From: Bacillota bacterium
GTDB lineage: Bacteria > Bacillota > Sulfobacillia > Sulfobacillales > Sulfobacillaceae
Assembly: GCA_021792935.1 (NCBI GenBank)
Contig: JAJYTS010000002.1
Span: 1 to 62,921, forward strand
Reading direction: 5' to 3'
Length of the DNA stretch: 62,921 nucleotides
Both the position numbers and the translations under genes were made by a program. The notes below the pieces were generated by a model. That model was given only the letters and a program-made list of their open reading frames with translations, was not told where the DNA came from and did not search any database. This document shows positions 1 through 8,121 of the stretch, in pieces. Position 1 is the stretch's first letter. Each line of letters opens with the position of its first letter.

Positions 1-367
1 CTAAGTGATTGGTTCCGCTTCCTGGGGCCAAAGCGCGAACAACAGGCTATCGGCCCCGATTTTGGGGGCGGAAGCCTTCAACGTCAAGTTGCGCGTACAA
101 GCTTTACTGGGAGGGAAGGCCTCCCCAACGTGAACTCTCGCAAAAGTTTTACGCCTCATACGCCCACACGGAGTCAACGGCGCCTAATCCGCCCCTCAAT
201 CGTTGTACGGTGTAAGAAGAATATGTCTGGCAGCTAAATGCATGGACAGACAAGTCCATGCCATTGCTGTCGTGACGTTGTTGGCCCGTATGCGGGCCTG
301 CGATGACGTGCTAGGATGTGGGCAGAGGTTAATCTAGTCGAATTTGATGTGGAGGGTTTGAGTACGG
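1..367. other. No recognisable gene
   Basis: I see no convincing gene here. A 68-codon open frame at 9-215 has no recognisable domain, a biased Ser/Pro/Arg composition and no ribosome-binding site. The stretch looks like decayed intergenic sequence leading into the broken VOC gene. Confidence 0.5.
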
Positions 368-750
368 ATGGCGAAGCTTACCCCTTATTTTTTTTCGGAT
401 AATGCAAGAGAACAAGCGGCGTTTTATATGGGTGCGCTGGGAGGCGAAATACCGGGGAGGCCCCAGGCACGGAAGCGTCCATGAAGGACCAAATTATTCA
501 TATGGCTTTTAAAGCCGCAGGTGCCGACTTTTATATTGCGGACACCGCGAGCGAACCATCACGGCAAGGCGGCGTTGAGCTTGCTCTGGAGTTCGCGACC
601 GATGGCGAAGCCCAAGAAGCGTTTCAAAAGCTATCTACTGATGGCACCGTACTTATGGCACTTGAAAAGCAATTCTGGGGTACATTGTTCGGCCGTCTGC
701 AGGATAAGTTCGGTATCCGATGGCAGATAACGACCATATCACAATCGTAA
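368..750 (+). pseudogene. VOC-family (PhnB-like glyoxalase superfamily) protein, disrupted
   Basis: The ATG at 368 opens a typical PhnB/VOC start (MAKLTPYFFSDNAREQAAFY, then GGEI). That frame hits a stop at 482-484. The rest of the domain (GEAPGTEASMKDQIIHMAF through KFGIRWQ) continues in another frame to 750. Relatives usually have about six more residues between GGEI and GEAPG, so the sequence fits a small out-of-frame deletion around 448-455. Members bind a divalent metal through paired beta-alpha-beta-beta-beta units; the exact substrate is unknown. As written, no full-length protein can be made. Confidence 0.7.
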
Positions 751-1098
751 TCGTAGCACCAAGTCCGAATATCTTACGTGTGGAATATGGTCAAAGGATA
801 ATCGGTACCGCCGGATTGCTGGTCGCGCAAGAACATCAATAGGGGCAATCGGGATGTTTCGGGGGCGTTCTTATATTAAGCAGTGGTTACGGGTGAGCGC
901 GATTTACCGATTGCTCACTGAATCTAAGGTTGGATTATCCAAAAGCCTGTCGGTCTATCCATCAGCAATCACGCGACGGTTCCTCTTCCTTTATTGTCTT
1001 CGATAGAACGATTGCTCCGCTGATCGACGCGCTCTGTACTTAATAAAAGGCCCGGGAGAAAGGTCATACGGGATGCTTTTTCACATCAAGAGGGAGGT
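751..1098. other. Intergenic, no supported gene
   Basis: A 51-codon ATG frame begins at 854 and ends near 1009, but it has no recognisable motif and no clear ribosome-binding site. Nothing else is supportable. The region lies between the broken VOC gene and the MNT/HEPN module. Confidence 0.4.
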
Positions 1099-1419
1099 GT
1101 GCAGGTTTTGTTGCAATCGACGGTATCCCAGCATTTGAATGCCCTTCGCGCATTGTGTCATTACGAACATATTGATAAGTGTATTGTTTTTGGTTCGGCG
1201 GCCCGTGCGGACTTTGGATCTGGGAGTGATGTCGACGTGGTGGTGGCGTTTGCACCAGACGAGCGGGTGACATTATTTCGGCTCAGGCGAATTACTCAGA
1301 ACATGGAGCGCGTGATTGGCCGTCCGGTTGACCTGCACACATGGGCGGAAATTCATCCTAAAATCCAAGCCAAAATTCGGCGGGAAGGAGTTCCCATCGT
1401 TGAGCGGCGCACCGGATGA
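1099..1419 (+). CDS. MNT-type nucleotidyltransferase, antitoxin partner of HEPN
   Basis: A 106-residue minimal nucleotidyltransferase. The pol-beta signature is complete: GSAARADFGSGSDVDV gives the GS followed by the paired aspartates (DxD) that bind metal. Members of this MntA family neutralise a neighbouring HEPN RNase, in characterised cases by adding nucleotides to the toxin. The HEPN frame follows and overlaps by about 20 bases, the usual order. The GTG at 1099 sits almost on the AGGGAGG ribosome-binding site at 1091-1097, so the in-frame TTG at 1108 may be the real start. The partner gene is frameshifted, so the antitoxin may now be orphaned. Confidence 0.75.
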   Translation: MQVLLQSTVSQHLNALRALCHYEHIDKCIVFGSAARADFGSGSDVDVVVAFAPDERVTLFRLRRITQNMERVIGRPVDLHTWAEIHPKIQAKIRREGVPIVERRTG

Positions 1420-1776
1420 TGATTTGGCTATTGAGGCGATGTTGGACGCGGCGACGGCCGTGCTGTCGTTCACGGCTGATGAGACCTTCGAGACCTTTTT
1501 AAGTAACCGTATGTTGCGTGATGCCGTGGCGAAAAACTTAGAAGTGTTAGGTGAATCGGCTTCACGCGTTAGTCCTTCCCTCAAAGCCAAACACCTGCAC
1601 ATCAAGTGGGCGGAAATCGTCGGGATGCGTCACCGTTTAGTCCACCATTATGGAGGAACTGATTGGGGCGTCGTCTGGAGATGATTCAGCAAGATTTGGT
1701 CCCGCTCTTGCACCAACTTACCGAACTAGAACAGCTATTACGTTCAGAGCATCCTACCACCGACTCGGAGCAGTGA
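1400..1776 (+). pseudogene. HEPN-domain (DUF86-like) RNase toxin, frameshifted
   Basis: Read from a TTG at 1400, preceded by GGAAGGAG at 1383-1390, the frame encodes a DUF86-type HEPN domain: FTADETFETFLSNRMLRDA, then NLEVLGESASRV, then the catalytic RxxxxH-type motif RHRLVHHY. The frame stops at 1682-1684 just after VVW. The expected C-terminal helix (EMIQQDLVPLLHQLTELEQ) continues from 1681 in another frame to a stop at 1774-1776. One missing G near 1677 explains everything. The active site remains but the last 30 or so residues are lost. A sequencing error is possible. Confidence 0.75.
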
Positions 1777-2139
1777 GCTTCTATCAATACGATCAATTTT
1801 TTGCTAAATATCGTGCTGGAGTGGTAAGGGACCCTTTCCATTTACGCCTTCGAATTTTATAGACGCATAAGCACTTTCCAGCACAGCCCTTTTTGGTGGA
1901 GACTTGTTGCGCGCCTGGTCACTGCAGGCTGTTCATTGGATAGACGTATTTTTCCTGAACGCGTTTTGAAGTGTTACTCGTGGTGCTCGGAACTCTGTGC
2001 GACTGGCGAATTTGGGTGCGGGTGAATTTTAGCTATGCCAATGGCGGCGACGCATTCTGGAATGGAGCGTAATGTGAGCAACGGTGGACCGTTGCGCGCT
2101 AGTCTATCGTTGTCAACTAGAAAACACAAACGGAAGGTG
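1777..2139. other. Intergenic, no supported gene
   Basis: No coding frame with a plausible ribosome-binding site or recognisable motif was found on either strand. It separates the decayed toxin module from the housekeeping gene rlmH. Confidence 0.4.
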
Positions 2140-2162
2140 CTACGATGCTTTTGGCATCGTAG
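2140..2162 (+). promoter_or_regulatory. Perfect hairpin just upstream of rlmH
   Basis: CTACGATGC (2140-2148) and GCATCGTAG (2154-2162) form a perfect 9-bp stem with a 5-base loop. It ends three bases before the first ATG of rlmH. It lacks a T-tract on the plus strand, so it looks like a 5' leader structure or operator rather than a terminator. Confidence 0.45.
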
Positions 2163-2183
2163 GGGATGAAGATTATGGGGCAT

Positions 2184-2642
2184 ATGCGGTTATTGACGGT
2201 TGGCCGGCCTCGCGATGGGCATATGGCGGCGTTGGTTGATGAGTATTTGCGGCGAATAAACGCGAGCTGGCCCATTCGCTGGGAAACCGTGGCTGAGGTG
2301 CCATTTCGCCAGGGCGACGAGCATCATGCCCTAAGGAAAGAGGAAGAACGCCTCTTAAGCCGAATTGCGCCACAAGATTTCGTTGTACTATTGGACGTCT
2401 CGGGACAACTAATTGACTCGTCTGCCTTGGCGGAGCGGCTGGCGCAATGGCGAATGGCCGGGCCATCGGTGGTGCTGGTGATTGGCGGGTCGCTGGGAAC
2501 GGGAGAGCAAGTCCAGGCGCGGGCGCAATGGCGCTGGTCGTTGTCGCCTCTCACCCTTCCGCATGGCTTGGCGCAAGTGGTAGTGGCGGAGCAGTTGTAC
2601 CGGGCTTGGACTATCTTACAAGGGCATCCCTATCATAAATAA
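2184..2642 (+). CDS. rlmH: 23S rRNA (pseudouridine-1915 N3)-methyltransferase RlmH
   Basis: A SPOUT-class methyltransferase that methylates pseudouridine 1915 in helix 69 of 23S rRNA on assembled ribosomes. Family landmarks are all present: the LLTVG N-terminus, VIGGSLGTG in the SAM-binding knot, the LTLPHGLAQVVVAEQLYRA segment and the nearly invariant C-terminal HPYHK. The length of 153 residues is normal. I prefer the ATG at 2184 because MRLLTVG matches the usual N-terminus. Starting at 2166 would add six residues, and that ATG lies right after a hairpin. It is a single-copy housekeeping gene. Confidence 0.93.
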   Translation: MRLLTVGRPRDGHMAALVDEYLRRINASWPIRWETVAEVPFRQGDEHHALRKEEERLLSRIAPQDFVVLLDVSGQLIDSSALAERLAQWRMAGPSVVLVIGGSLGTGEQVQARAQWRWSLSPLTLPHGLAQVVVAEQLYRAWTILQGHPYHK

Positions 2643-2662
2643 CAGGCAGCGAGGTGAGAAGT

Positions 2663-3703
2663 TTGGCAGGGCTATTTGAGCCTTTTCAGTTAAAAGGGTT
2701 AACGCTAAAAAATCGCGTGATGATGTCGCCTATGTGCCAGTATTCGGTTTGGGCCAAGGATGGCGCGCCGAACGACTGGCATTTCGTGCATTATGTTTCC
2801 CGTGCCGTGGGGGGCGCCGGTTTAATCATGACGGAGATGACCGACGTCGTGCCTGATGGGCGGATTACGGTCCATGATCTAGGGATTTGGGATGATGCCC
2901 ACATCCCTGCGTTTGGCCGTGTTATAGATCAGGTGCATGGCTATGGAGCCAAAATTGGCATTCAAATCGCGCACGCCGGCCGCAAGGCGGAGTCGCCGGA
3001 ATTACGGCCGGAAGCCCCATCGGCCATTGCTTTTTCAGAGAAATATCGGGTGCCTCATGCTCTGACTGGGGATGAAGTGAAAGGGGTGGTGGAGGCCTTT
3101 CGCCAGGGTGCCCGCCGCGCCGTGGAAGCGGGCGTGGACACCGTGGAGCTTCATGGGGCCCACGGATATTTGATTCACCAGTTTATGTCCCCCATCTCAA
3201 ACCAGCGCGAGGATGAATACGGCGAGCCTACCCGCTTTGGGGTGGAGGTTATCCAAGCGGTGAAGTCGGTGCTGCCCTCGCAAATGCCTTTGATGATGCG
3301 GCTGTCGGCTACTGAGTTCACGGATCAGGGCTACACTTTTGATCAATTGCTGGAAATGGCCAAAGTCTTTCATCAGCATGGTGTGGATATGTTTGATATT
3401 TCCTCGGGTGGCAATGCCATGGCAAAAATTCATAGCTATCCCGGATTTCAAACGCCCTATGCGGCGGCTCTTAAACGTGCCGTAAACGTGCCGGTGTTAG
3501 CCGTGGGCCGTCTAGAGAGCTATGATTTGGCCGCGTCTTTGCTGGAGCATGATGACGTGGATATGGTGGCGATTGGACGGGGCATGCTGAAAGACCCCTA
3601 TTGGGTCAATTCGGCCGCTCTGCATTTTGAGGGCACGGTTCAGGTGCCGTTTGAGTATCACCGCGCCTTTCCCCAGCGCTTTGTAAAGGGCGAGAAGTCA
3701 TGA
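2663..3703 (+). CDS. namA: NADPH dehydrogenase, Old Yellow Enzyme family (YqjM/NamA-like)
   Basis: An FMN-dependent ene-reductase of the thermophilic-like OYE subgroup. It reduces activated C=C bonds with NADPH. The sequence shows LKNRVMMSPMCQYSV with the regulatory cysteine of the YqjM class, IQIAHAGRKAE, and HGAHGYLIHQF carrying the substrate-anchoring residues. The length of about 346 residues is typical. A GTG at 2654 is also in frame, but GAGGTG at 2651-2656 is better spaced for the TTG at 2663, giving MAGLFEPF. It overlaps the next gene by 4 bases, so the two are probably translationally coupled. Confidence 0.9.
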   Translation: MAGLFEPFQLKGLTLKNRVMMSPMCQYSVWAKDGAPNDWHFVHYVSRAVGGAGLIMTEMTDVVPDGRITVHDLGIWDDAHIPAFGRVIDQVHGYGAKIGIQIAHAGRKAESPELRPEAPSAIAFSEKYRVPHALTGDEVKGVVEAFRQGARRAVEAGVDTVELHGAHGYLIHQFMSPISNQREDEYGEPTRFGVEVIQAVKSVLPSQMPLMMRLSATEFTDQGYTFDQLLEMAKVFHQHGVDMFDISSGGNAMAKIHSYPGFQTPYAAALKRAVNVPVLAVGRLESYDLAASLLEHDDVDMVAIGRGMLKDPYWVNSAALHFEGTVQVPFEYHRAFPQRFVKGEKS

Positions 3704-4035
3704 CCATCGAGCAAATGCAGGCGGAAGTGGATGACTGGATCGGTCGATTCGCGGAAGGGTACTTTTCGCCGGAAATATTGATTTTGCGTCTTGTCGAGGA
3801 ATTAGGCGAACTGGCCCGGGAAGTTAATCATGTCTATGGACCCAAGCCGAAAAAGGCGGATGAGCCGGACGGTTCGATGGCCATGGAGTTGGGAGACATG
3901 CTATTTGTGCTGGCTTGTTTCGCCAACAGTCTTGGGCTGGATCTCGAGGAAATTTTTCATCGGGTCATGGAGAAATATTACCAGCGTGACGCGAATCGCT
4001 GGCCTTTGAAAAACCCGTCGGCGACCAGTGACTAA
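3700..4035 (+). CDS. MazG-like nucleotide pyrophosphohydrolase
   Basis: A 111-residue all-alpha NTP pyrophosphohydrolase that resembles B. subtilis YpjD. The metal-binding signatures are visible: EELGELAREVNH (ExxE) and MELGDMLFVLACFANSLGLD (the downstream ExxD). Such proteins hydrolyse (d)NTPs to monophosphate and pyrophosphate and are thought to clean up aberrant nucleotides. The ATG overlaps the namA stop (ATGA), showing co-translation. The C-terminal YYQRDANRW is typical. The precise substrate cannot be told from sequence. Confidence 0.87.
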   Translation: MTIEQMQAEVDDWIGRFAEGYFSPEILILRLVEELGELAREVNHVYGPKPKKADEPDGSMAMELGDMLFVLACFANSLGLDLEEIFHRVMEKYYQRDANRWPLKNPSATSD

Positions 4036-4045
4036 ATGATATCGG

Positions 4046-5296
4046 CTATCGAACCGTTTTGACCCGGGTTACCAGTGCCGATCCCGCTACAAAATAAACG
4101 GTGGTGATGAGGAAGAGGGCGCGATAGGCGGTGGGATTACTCCAGTGAAGCTCCGCCATGGTGAGAAAGAGGCCGGCGATAACCGTGGCGATAGTCTGGG
4201 CGATAGTTTGCGAGATGGACCAAAGGCCCATGTCTTTGGCGGCCTGGGCAGAGTAGGGCAGTACGTCCACGGCCAGTGCCCAATCGGTGGAGAGATAGGC
4301 GCCATAGCCAAAACCAAAAAGAACGGCCAATAGGGTCACCATTGCCAGACTATGGGTAAAAACAAATCCCAATGCCGCGACCCCCATGATGAGACCGCCG
4401 GCAATCACCATCACTTTTCTTCTTTTAAGTCGGTCGGACAGCCATCCCGCCGACAACACCGAGATGAGCGAGGCCAGGGTGACGGCAATGAGGGCGCGGT
4501 CCAGCATGGGATGAGGATTGGCGAGATGCTGCACAAAGTGCAGATAGTAGTAGAGGTAATATTCCAAGGTGGAAAATCCCAGCATGATAACCAGCCGTGT
4601 GGTAAACACCCACCACCAGTCACGGTGCTGTTTGGGTGAAATCCAAAAGGCGCGCAGAAATTGGCGGCCGCTCCAGCGAGTGGGCTTAGACAGTTCTGGC
4701 GCTTCCGGCACGCCAATTAGAGTGACGGCAAGGCCTAATAATTGGAGTGCGGCCAGCACTTCAAAAGTCGCTCTAATGGATAGGAAAGTGGGAATCAGGA
4801 CGCCTCCCATGACGGCGATTTGACTCATAAGACCCATGTATCCGGATGCCGCGCCCCGCTGGTTTGGAGGCACCACATCCGGGATGAGGGCTTGGTAGGG
4901 TGCTGTCGCTAAATTGGAGAAAATTTGCAGACCCAGATATAGAAGAAGGAATGGTGTGAGTTGTTGCGTGAGGCTCATCCCCACCAACAGGGCTGCTGTC
5001 CCCAGCACTCCGGCCAGCATGAAGGGGCGCCGCCGTCCCCAGGGATGGCGGCTTCGGTCTGATAGGGCGCCAAATAGCGGTTTAGCAGCCGACGCGACCA
5101 GCGCTCCCGCCGCCGTGAGCCAGGACATGGCGCTCCCCGCGTGGTTGGCTCCGACCATAGCCAGCATTAGCTGGGGAACAACAACAATGAGTAGAGCGGT
5201 CCACTGCGCGGTGGACGTTAACCAGAAGAAGCTGAGGGCGAGGTTTTCGTCGACGGTGAGCCGGTGAGGATTCGCGGTTCGAGTTCTGACGGCCAA
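4046..5296 (-). CDS. MFS transporter (SLC45/sugar-porter-like)
   Basis: A 416-residue major facilitator protein with about 12 hydrophobic segments and a loop 2-3 signature (KPLFGALSDRSRHPWGRRRP) typical of the GPH/SLC45-like group. The start is a TTG at 5296 with GGAGGGAGGCC immediately upstream. The second half has STDWALAVDVLP, nearly repeated in the MFS half of the fusion protein at 51.7-54.1 kb, so the two are paralogues. The substrate is not predictable. It runs convergent to the MazG-like gene, with only 10 bases between the stops. Confidence 0.85.
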   Translation of the reverse strand: MAVRTRTANPHRLTVDENLALSFFWLTSTAQWTALLIVVVPQLMLAMVGANHAGSAMSWLTAAGALVASAAKPLFGALSDRSRHPWGRRRPFMLAGVLGTAALLVGMSLTQQLTPFLLLYLGLQIFSNLATAPYQALIPDVVPPNQRGAASGYMGLMSQIAVMGGVLIPTFLSIRATFEVLAALQLLGLAVTLIGVPEAPELSKPTRWSGRQFLRAFWISPKQHRDWWWVFTTRLVIMLGFSTLEYYLYYYLHFVQHLANPHPMLDRALIAVTLASLISVLSAGWLSDRLKRRKVMVIAGGLIMGVAALGFVFTHSLAMVTLLAVLFGFGYGAYLSTDWALAVDVLPYSAQAAKDMGLWSISQTIAQTIATVIAGLFLTMAELHWSNPTAYRALFLITTVYFVAGSALVTRVKTVR

Positions 5297-5334
5297 GGCC
5301 TCCCTCCAGAGATGGAATTTAGAGGAAATTCGCT

Positions 5335-5363
5335 ACAATACGGGGAATTCCTGCCTTTGTGAA
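5335..5363 (-). promoter_or_regulatory. Predicted sigma-A promoter for the MFS gene at 4046-5296
   Basis: On the minus strand, TTCACA (plus 5358-5363) and TATTGT (plus 5335-5340) are separated by exactly 17 bases, about 40 bases upstream of the TTG start. The match is 5/6 and 4/6 to consensus. This is prediction only. Confidence 0.5.
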
Positions 5364-5661
5364 TATAGTCCGCACGCAACTTGCGAGGAATTAATGAAAG
5401 CGTTAGGCTCTAGGTAGATTACTGGGGGGAAGAGGCGCTGTTACAGGGATCTTAAGCTTAGGGCTGGGCGGGACGCTCTTTCCTTGTTATGATTGCCAAG
5501 TGCACTGGGTCAACGGCGTCGATTAGCCGGACTTTCTGGCGGATGGCATCGTGAGACGCCGGGTCTTCTCATGGCATCGAGGTGGCGGGACAATGATTCT
5601 TAGACGGCATCGAGGCGCCTGTGATTTGATGCGCGATCACCAGTGTTAAGGGAGGATAAGG
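5364..5661 (+). other. Leader region of the 2-oxo acid dehydrogenase operon, with direct repeats
   Basis: There is no coding frame here. GGCATCG occurs three times (5545-5551, 5573-5579, 5606-5612), twice followed by AGG, in the 120 bases before the operon. These could be regulator sites. A ribosome-binding site GGGAGGATAAGG directly precedes the lpd ATG. Confidence 0.4.
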
Positions 5662-7065
5662 ATGGCGGAAACCAGTTTTGACGTCGTTGTTTTAGGGGGA
5701 GGAACGGGAGGCTATGTCGCGGCGATTCGGTCGGCGCAGTTGGGACTCAAGACCGCGTTAGTCGATGCCGGAAAAGTTGGCGGAACCTGTTTGCACCGTG
5801 GATGCATCCCCACCAAAGCTCTTTTGCATACCGCCGAGTTATACCATACATTTCAACACCGGGAAGAATTTGGCTTAACCGCGACGAAAGTTGGCCTTGA
5901 TTACGCCAAGACCATGGCTAAGAAAGAAAAAGTGGTCACGCAGCTGTGGAAAGGCGTGGAGTTTCTTCTTAAGAAGAACAAAGTCACCCTGGTTGCGGGA
6001 TGGGGCCGATTGGTGGACGCAGGCCATGTTGAGGTGGAAAGTGCTGAAGGTAAAACTGTTCTAACGGCACGGGATATCGTGATTGCTACCGGTTCGGTGC
6101 CGCGAGAGCTGCCGGACTTGCCATTCGACGGAAAGCAGATATTGAGCTCCGATCACGTTTTGGCTAAGACCGACATTCCCAAATCCATTGTGATTTTAGG
6201 CGGTGGTGCCATCGGAGTCGAGTTCGCGTCTATGTACAATGACTTCGGCGCCGAAGTCACGTTAATTGAGATGCTTCCCCATATTCTGCCTCAGGATGAT
6301 GAGGAAATTGCCGGTGAACTGGCCAAACTGCTAACCCGCCGAGGCATTAAGGTTTTGGCTGGCACCAAGTTTAATCTGAAGAGTGTGGCAAAGACGGCTA
6401 GTGGCATATCCGCGACCGTCACCGGGCCCGATGGCAAGGACGCCAGTGTCGCGGGCGATGCCCTCTTAATCGCGGTGGGACGTCAGGCGATTACGGCGGA
6501 CATTGGGCTGGACAAGGCTGGCGTAAAAGTGGACCGCGGCTTTGTGACAGTGGATGACCATTATCGCACCAATGTGCCGCATATTTATGCCATCGGCGAT
6601 GTGATTGGTGGATATTTGTTGGCACATGTGGCCGCCCACGAAGGAATGATCGCCGTGGAAACTATCGCGGGTCAAAATCCAGAATTGCTGGATTCCACTC
6701 GGGTTCCCCGCGTCACCTATTCGCGTCCCGAAGTGGCCTCCGTGGGTCTAACAGCCAAAGAAGCAGAAGAGCGCGGATATGCCGTCAAGGTTGGGACATT
6801 TCCTTTTAAGGCCAATGGCAAAGCGCTGATTCTGGGTGAAGCCGATGGACTGGTGAAGCTGGTCGCCGACAAGAAGACCGATTCGTTGCTGGGAGCCCAC
6901 ATTGTGGGACCGCATGCCTCCGACTTTATTAATGAAATGGCCTTGGCGCGATTTTTAGAAGCCACCGCTTGGGAAGTGGCGGAGAGCGTGCATGCGCACC
7001 CCACTATTTCCGAGGTGCTGCATGAAGCGGCCTTGGCTGTTGACGGCCACGCGATTCACATCTAA
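5662..7065 (+). CDS. lpdA: Dihydrolipoyl dehydrogenase (E3)
   Basis: A flavoprotein that reoxidises dihydrolipoyl groups on E2 with NAD+. The FAD-binding GGGTGGYVAA motif is at the N-terminus. The redox disulfide is in GGTCLHRGCIP (Cys43 and Cys48). The NAD-binding VILGGGAIGVEFAS follows, and the C-terminal HAHPTISE carries the active-site His. The length of 467 residues is normal. It is the first gene of a run encoding E3, two E1-alpha, E1-beta, E2 and LipB. E3-first order is seen in Bacillus-type branched-chain clusters. Confidence 0.93.
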   Translation: MAETSFDVVVLGGGTGGYVAAIRSAQLGLKTALVDAGKVGGTCLHRGCIPTKALLHTAELYHTFQHREEFGLTATKVGLDYAKTMAKKEKVVTQLWKGVEFLLKKNKVTLVAGWGRLVDAGHVEVESAEGKTVLTARDIVIATGSVPRELPDLPFDGKQILSSDHVLAKTDIPKSIVILGGGAIGVEFASMYNDFGAEVTLIEMLPHILPQDDEEIAGELAKLLTRRGIKVLAGTKFNLKSVAKTASGISATVTGPDGKDASVAGDALLIAVGRQAITADIGLDKAGVKVDRGFVTVDDHYRTNVPHIYAIGDVIGGYLLAHVAAHEGMIAVETIAGQNPELLDSTRVPRVTYSRPEVASVGLTAKEAEERGYAVKVGTFPFKANGKALILGEADGLVKLVADKKTDSLLGAHIVGPHASDFINEMALARFLEATAWEVAESVHAHPTISEVLHEAALAVDGHAIHI

Positions 7066-7086
7066 ACCGTGTAAGGAGGGCGGTAA

Positions 7087-8088
7087 ATGCCCCGCGAGAA
7101 GGGTTTAACCTTGGACTTGGATGCGGACCGGCTTCATTCCATGTATTATTACATGGTATTGAGCCGCGAACTCGATCGCCGCATCTGGATTCTTAACCGG
7201 CAGGGTAAGTCCGCGTTTGTCATTTCGGGGCAAGGGCAAGAAGGTCTTCAAGTTGGGGCCGCCATGGCGCTTAACCCGAAAACCGATTGGCTGGCCCCCT
7301 ACTATCGTGATATGGCGTTAGTCATGGCTTTTGGCATGACGCCTCGTGAAGTGATGCTGGGTCAATTGGGACGCGCCGCCGATCCGGGTTCAGGCGGCCG
7401 TCAGATGCCATCACATTATGGGCATAGTGGAAAGCATATTTTGACGGGATCGTCGCCGGTCGCCACGCAGGTGACGCATGGAGTCGGAATTGCTTGGGCC
7501 ATGCGGATTAAGGGCGAGAACGGGGTCGTTCTCACCTCGCTGGGAGAGGGCTCCACCAACCAAGGGGAGTTTCACGAGGCGCTCAACTTTGCCGCCGTGC
7601 ATCACGTGCCTGTTATTATTCTCGTGGAGAATAACGGGTATTCCATTTCGGTGCCGCAAAGCCGGGAAATGGCTGTGAGGGACGTGGCTTCACGCGCGCA
7701 AGGGTATGGCATTCCGGGAGTAGTGGTGCAAGGGTCGGACCCGCTGGCGGTCTATCAAGTGGTAGCGCAAGCCCGGGAGCGGGCTTTAAAGGGATTGGGA
7801 CCCACGCTCATTGAAGCCAAGACGCATCGTTTTACCGCGCATTCTAGTGACGACGATGACCGGTCATACCGCAGTCGGGAAGAGTTGCAAGAAGAATTGC
7901 GTGACGACGCCGTCGTCCGTTTTCGAGAATGGTTGGAACAAGAAAGGCTATGGGATCAGGAGAAGGAGGATGCGCTGTTAAAGCGTGTCAGACATGAAGT
8001 TGACGATGCTACCGACTATGCGGACGCAGCGGCGCTGCCCCAGGCGGAAAGCATCTACGACCATGTTTACGGCTCCTCCCTGGCATAA
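7087..8088 (+). CDS. 2-oxo acid dehydrogenase E1 alpha subunit, copy 1
   Basis: The thiamine-diphosphate decarboxylase alpha chain. The ThDP/Mg motif is GEGSTNQGEFHEALNFA followed by VENNGYSISVP. The acidic HSSDDDDRSYR segment matches the phosphorylation-loop region of branched-chain and pyruvate E1-alpha. It is 333 residues long with a strong TAAGGAGGG ribosome-binding site. It is paralogous to the next gene and both look intact. It is probably a branched-chain 2-oxo acid or pyruvate dehydrogenase component. Sequence alone does not settle the substrate. Confidence 0.88.
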   Translation: MPREKGLTLDLDADRLHSMYYYMVLSRELDRRIWILNRQGKSAFVISGQGQEGLQVGAAMALNPKTDWLAPYYRDMALVMAFGMTPREVMLGQLGRAADPGSGGRQMPSHYGHSGKHILTGSSPVATQVTHGVGIAWAMRIKGENGVVLTSLGEGSTNQGEFHEALNFAAVHHVPVIILVENNGYSISVPQSREMAVRDVASRAQGYGIPGVVVQGSDPLAVYQVVAQARERALKGLGPTLIEAKTHRFTAHSSDDDDRSYRSREELQEELRDDAVVRFREWLEQERLWDQEKEDALLKRVRHEVDDATDYADAAALPQAESIYDHVYGSSLA

Positions 8089-8121
8089 TGAATTGGGGAT
8101 GTGAGGAAGGAGAGGGTCACA

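Noticed and set aside
482-484. TGA in the VOC gene as a possible Sec codon
   Set aside because: The conserved sequence continues in a different frame, so a deletion explains it and not recoding.
1682-1684. TGA at the end of the HEPN frame as a possible Sec codon
   Set aside because: The expected C-terminal helix is in another frame, so this is a frameshift.
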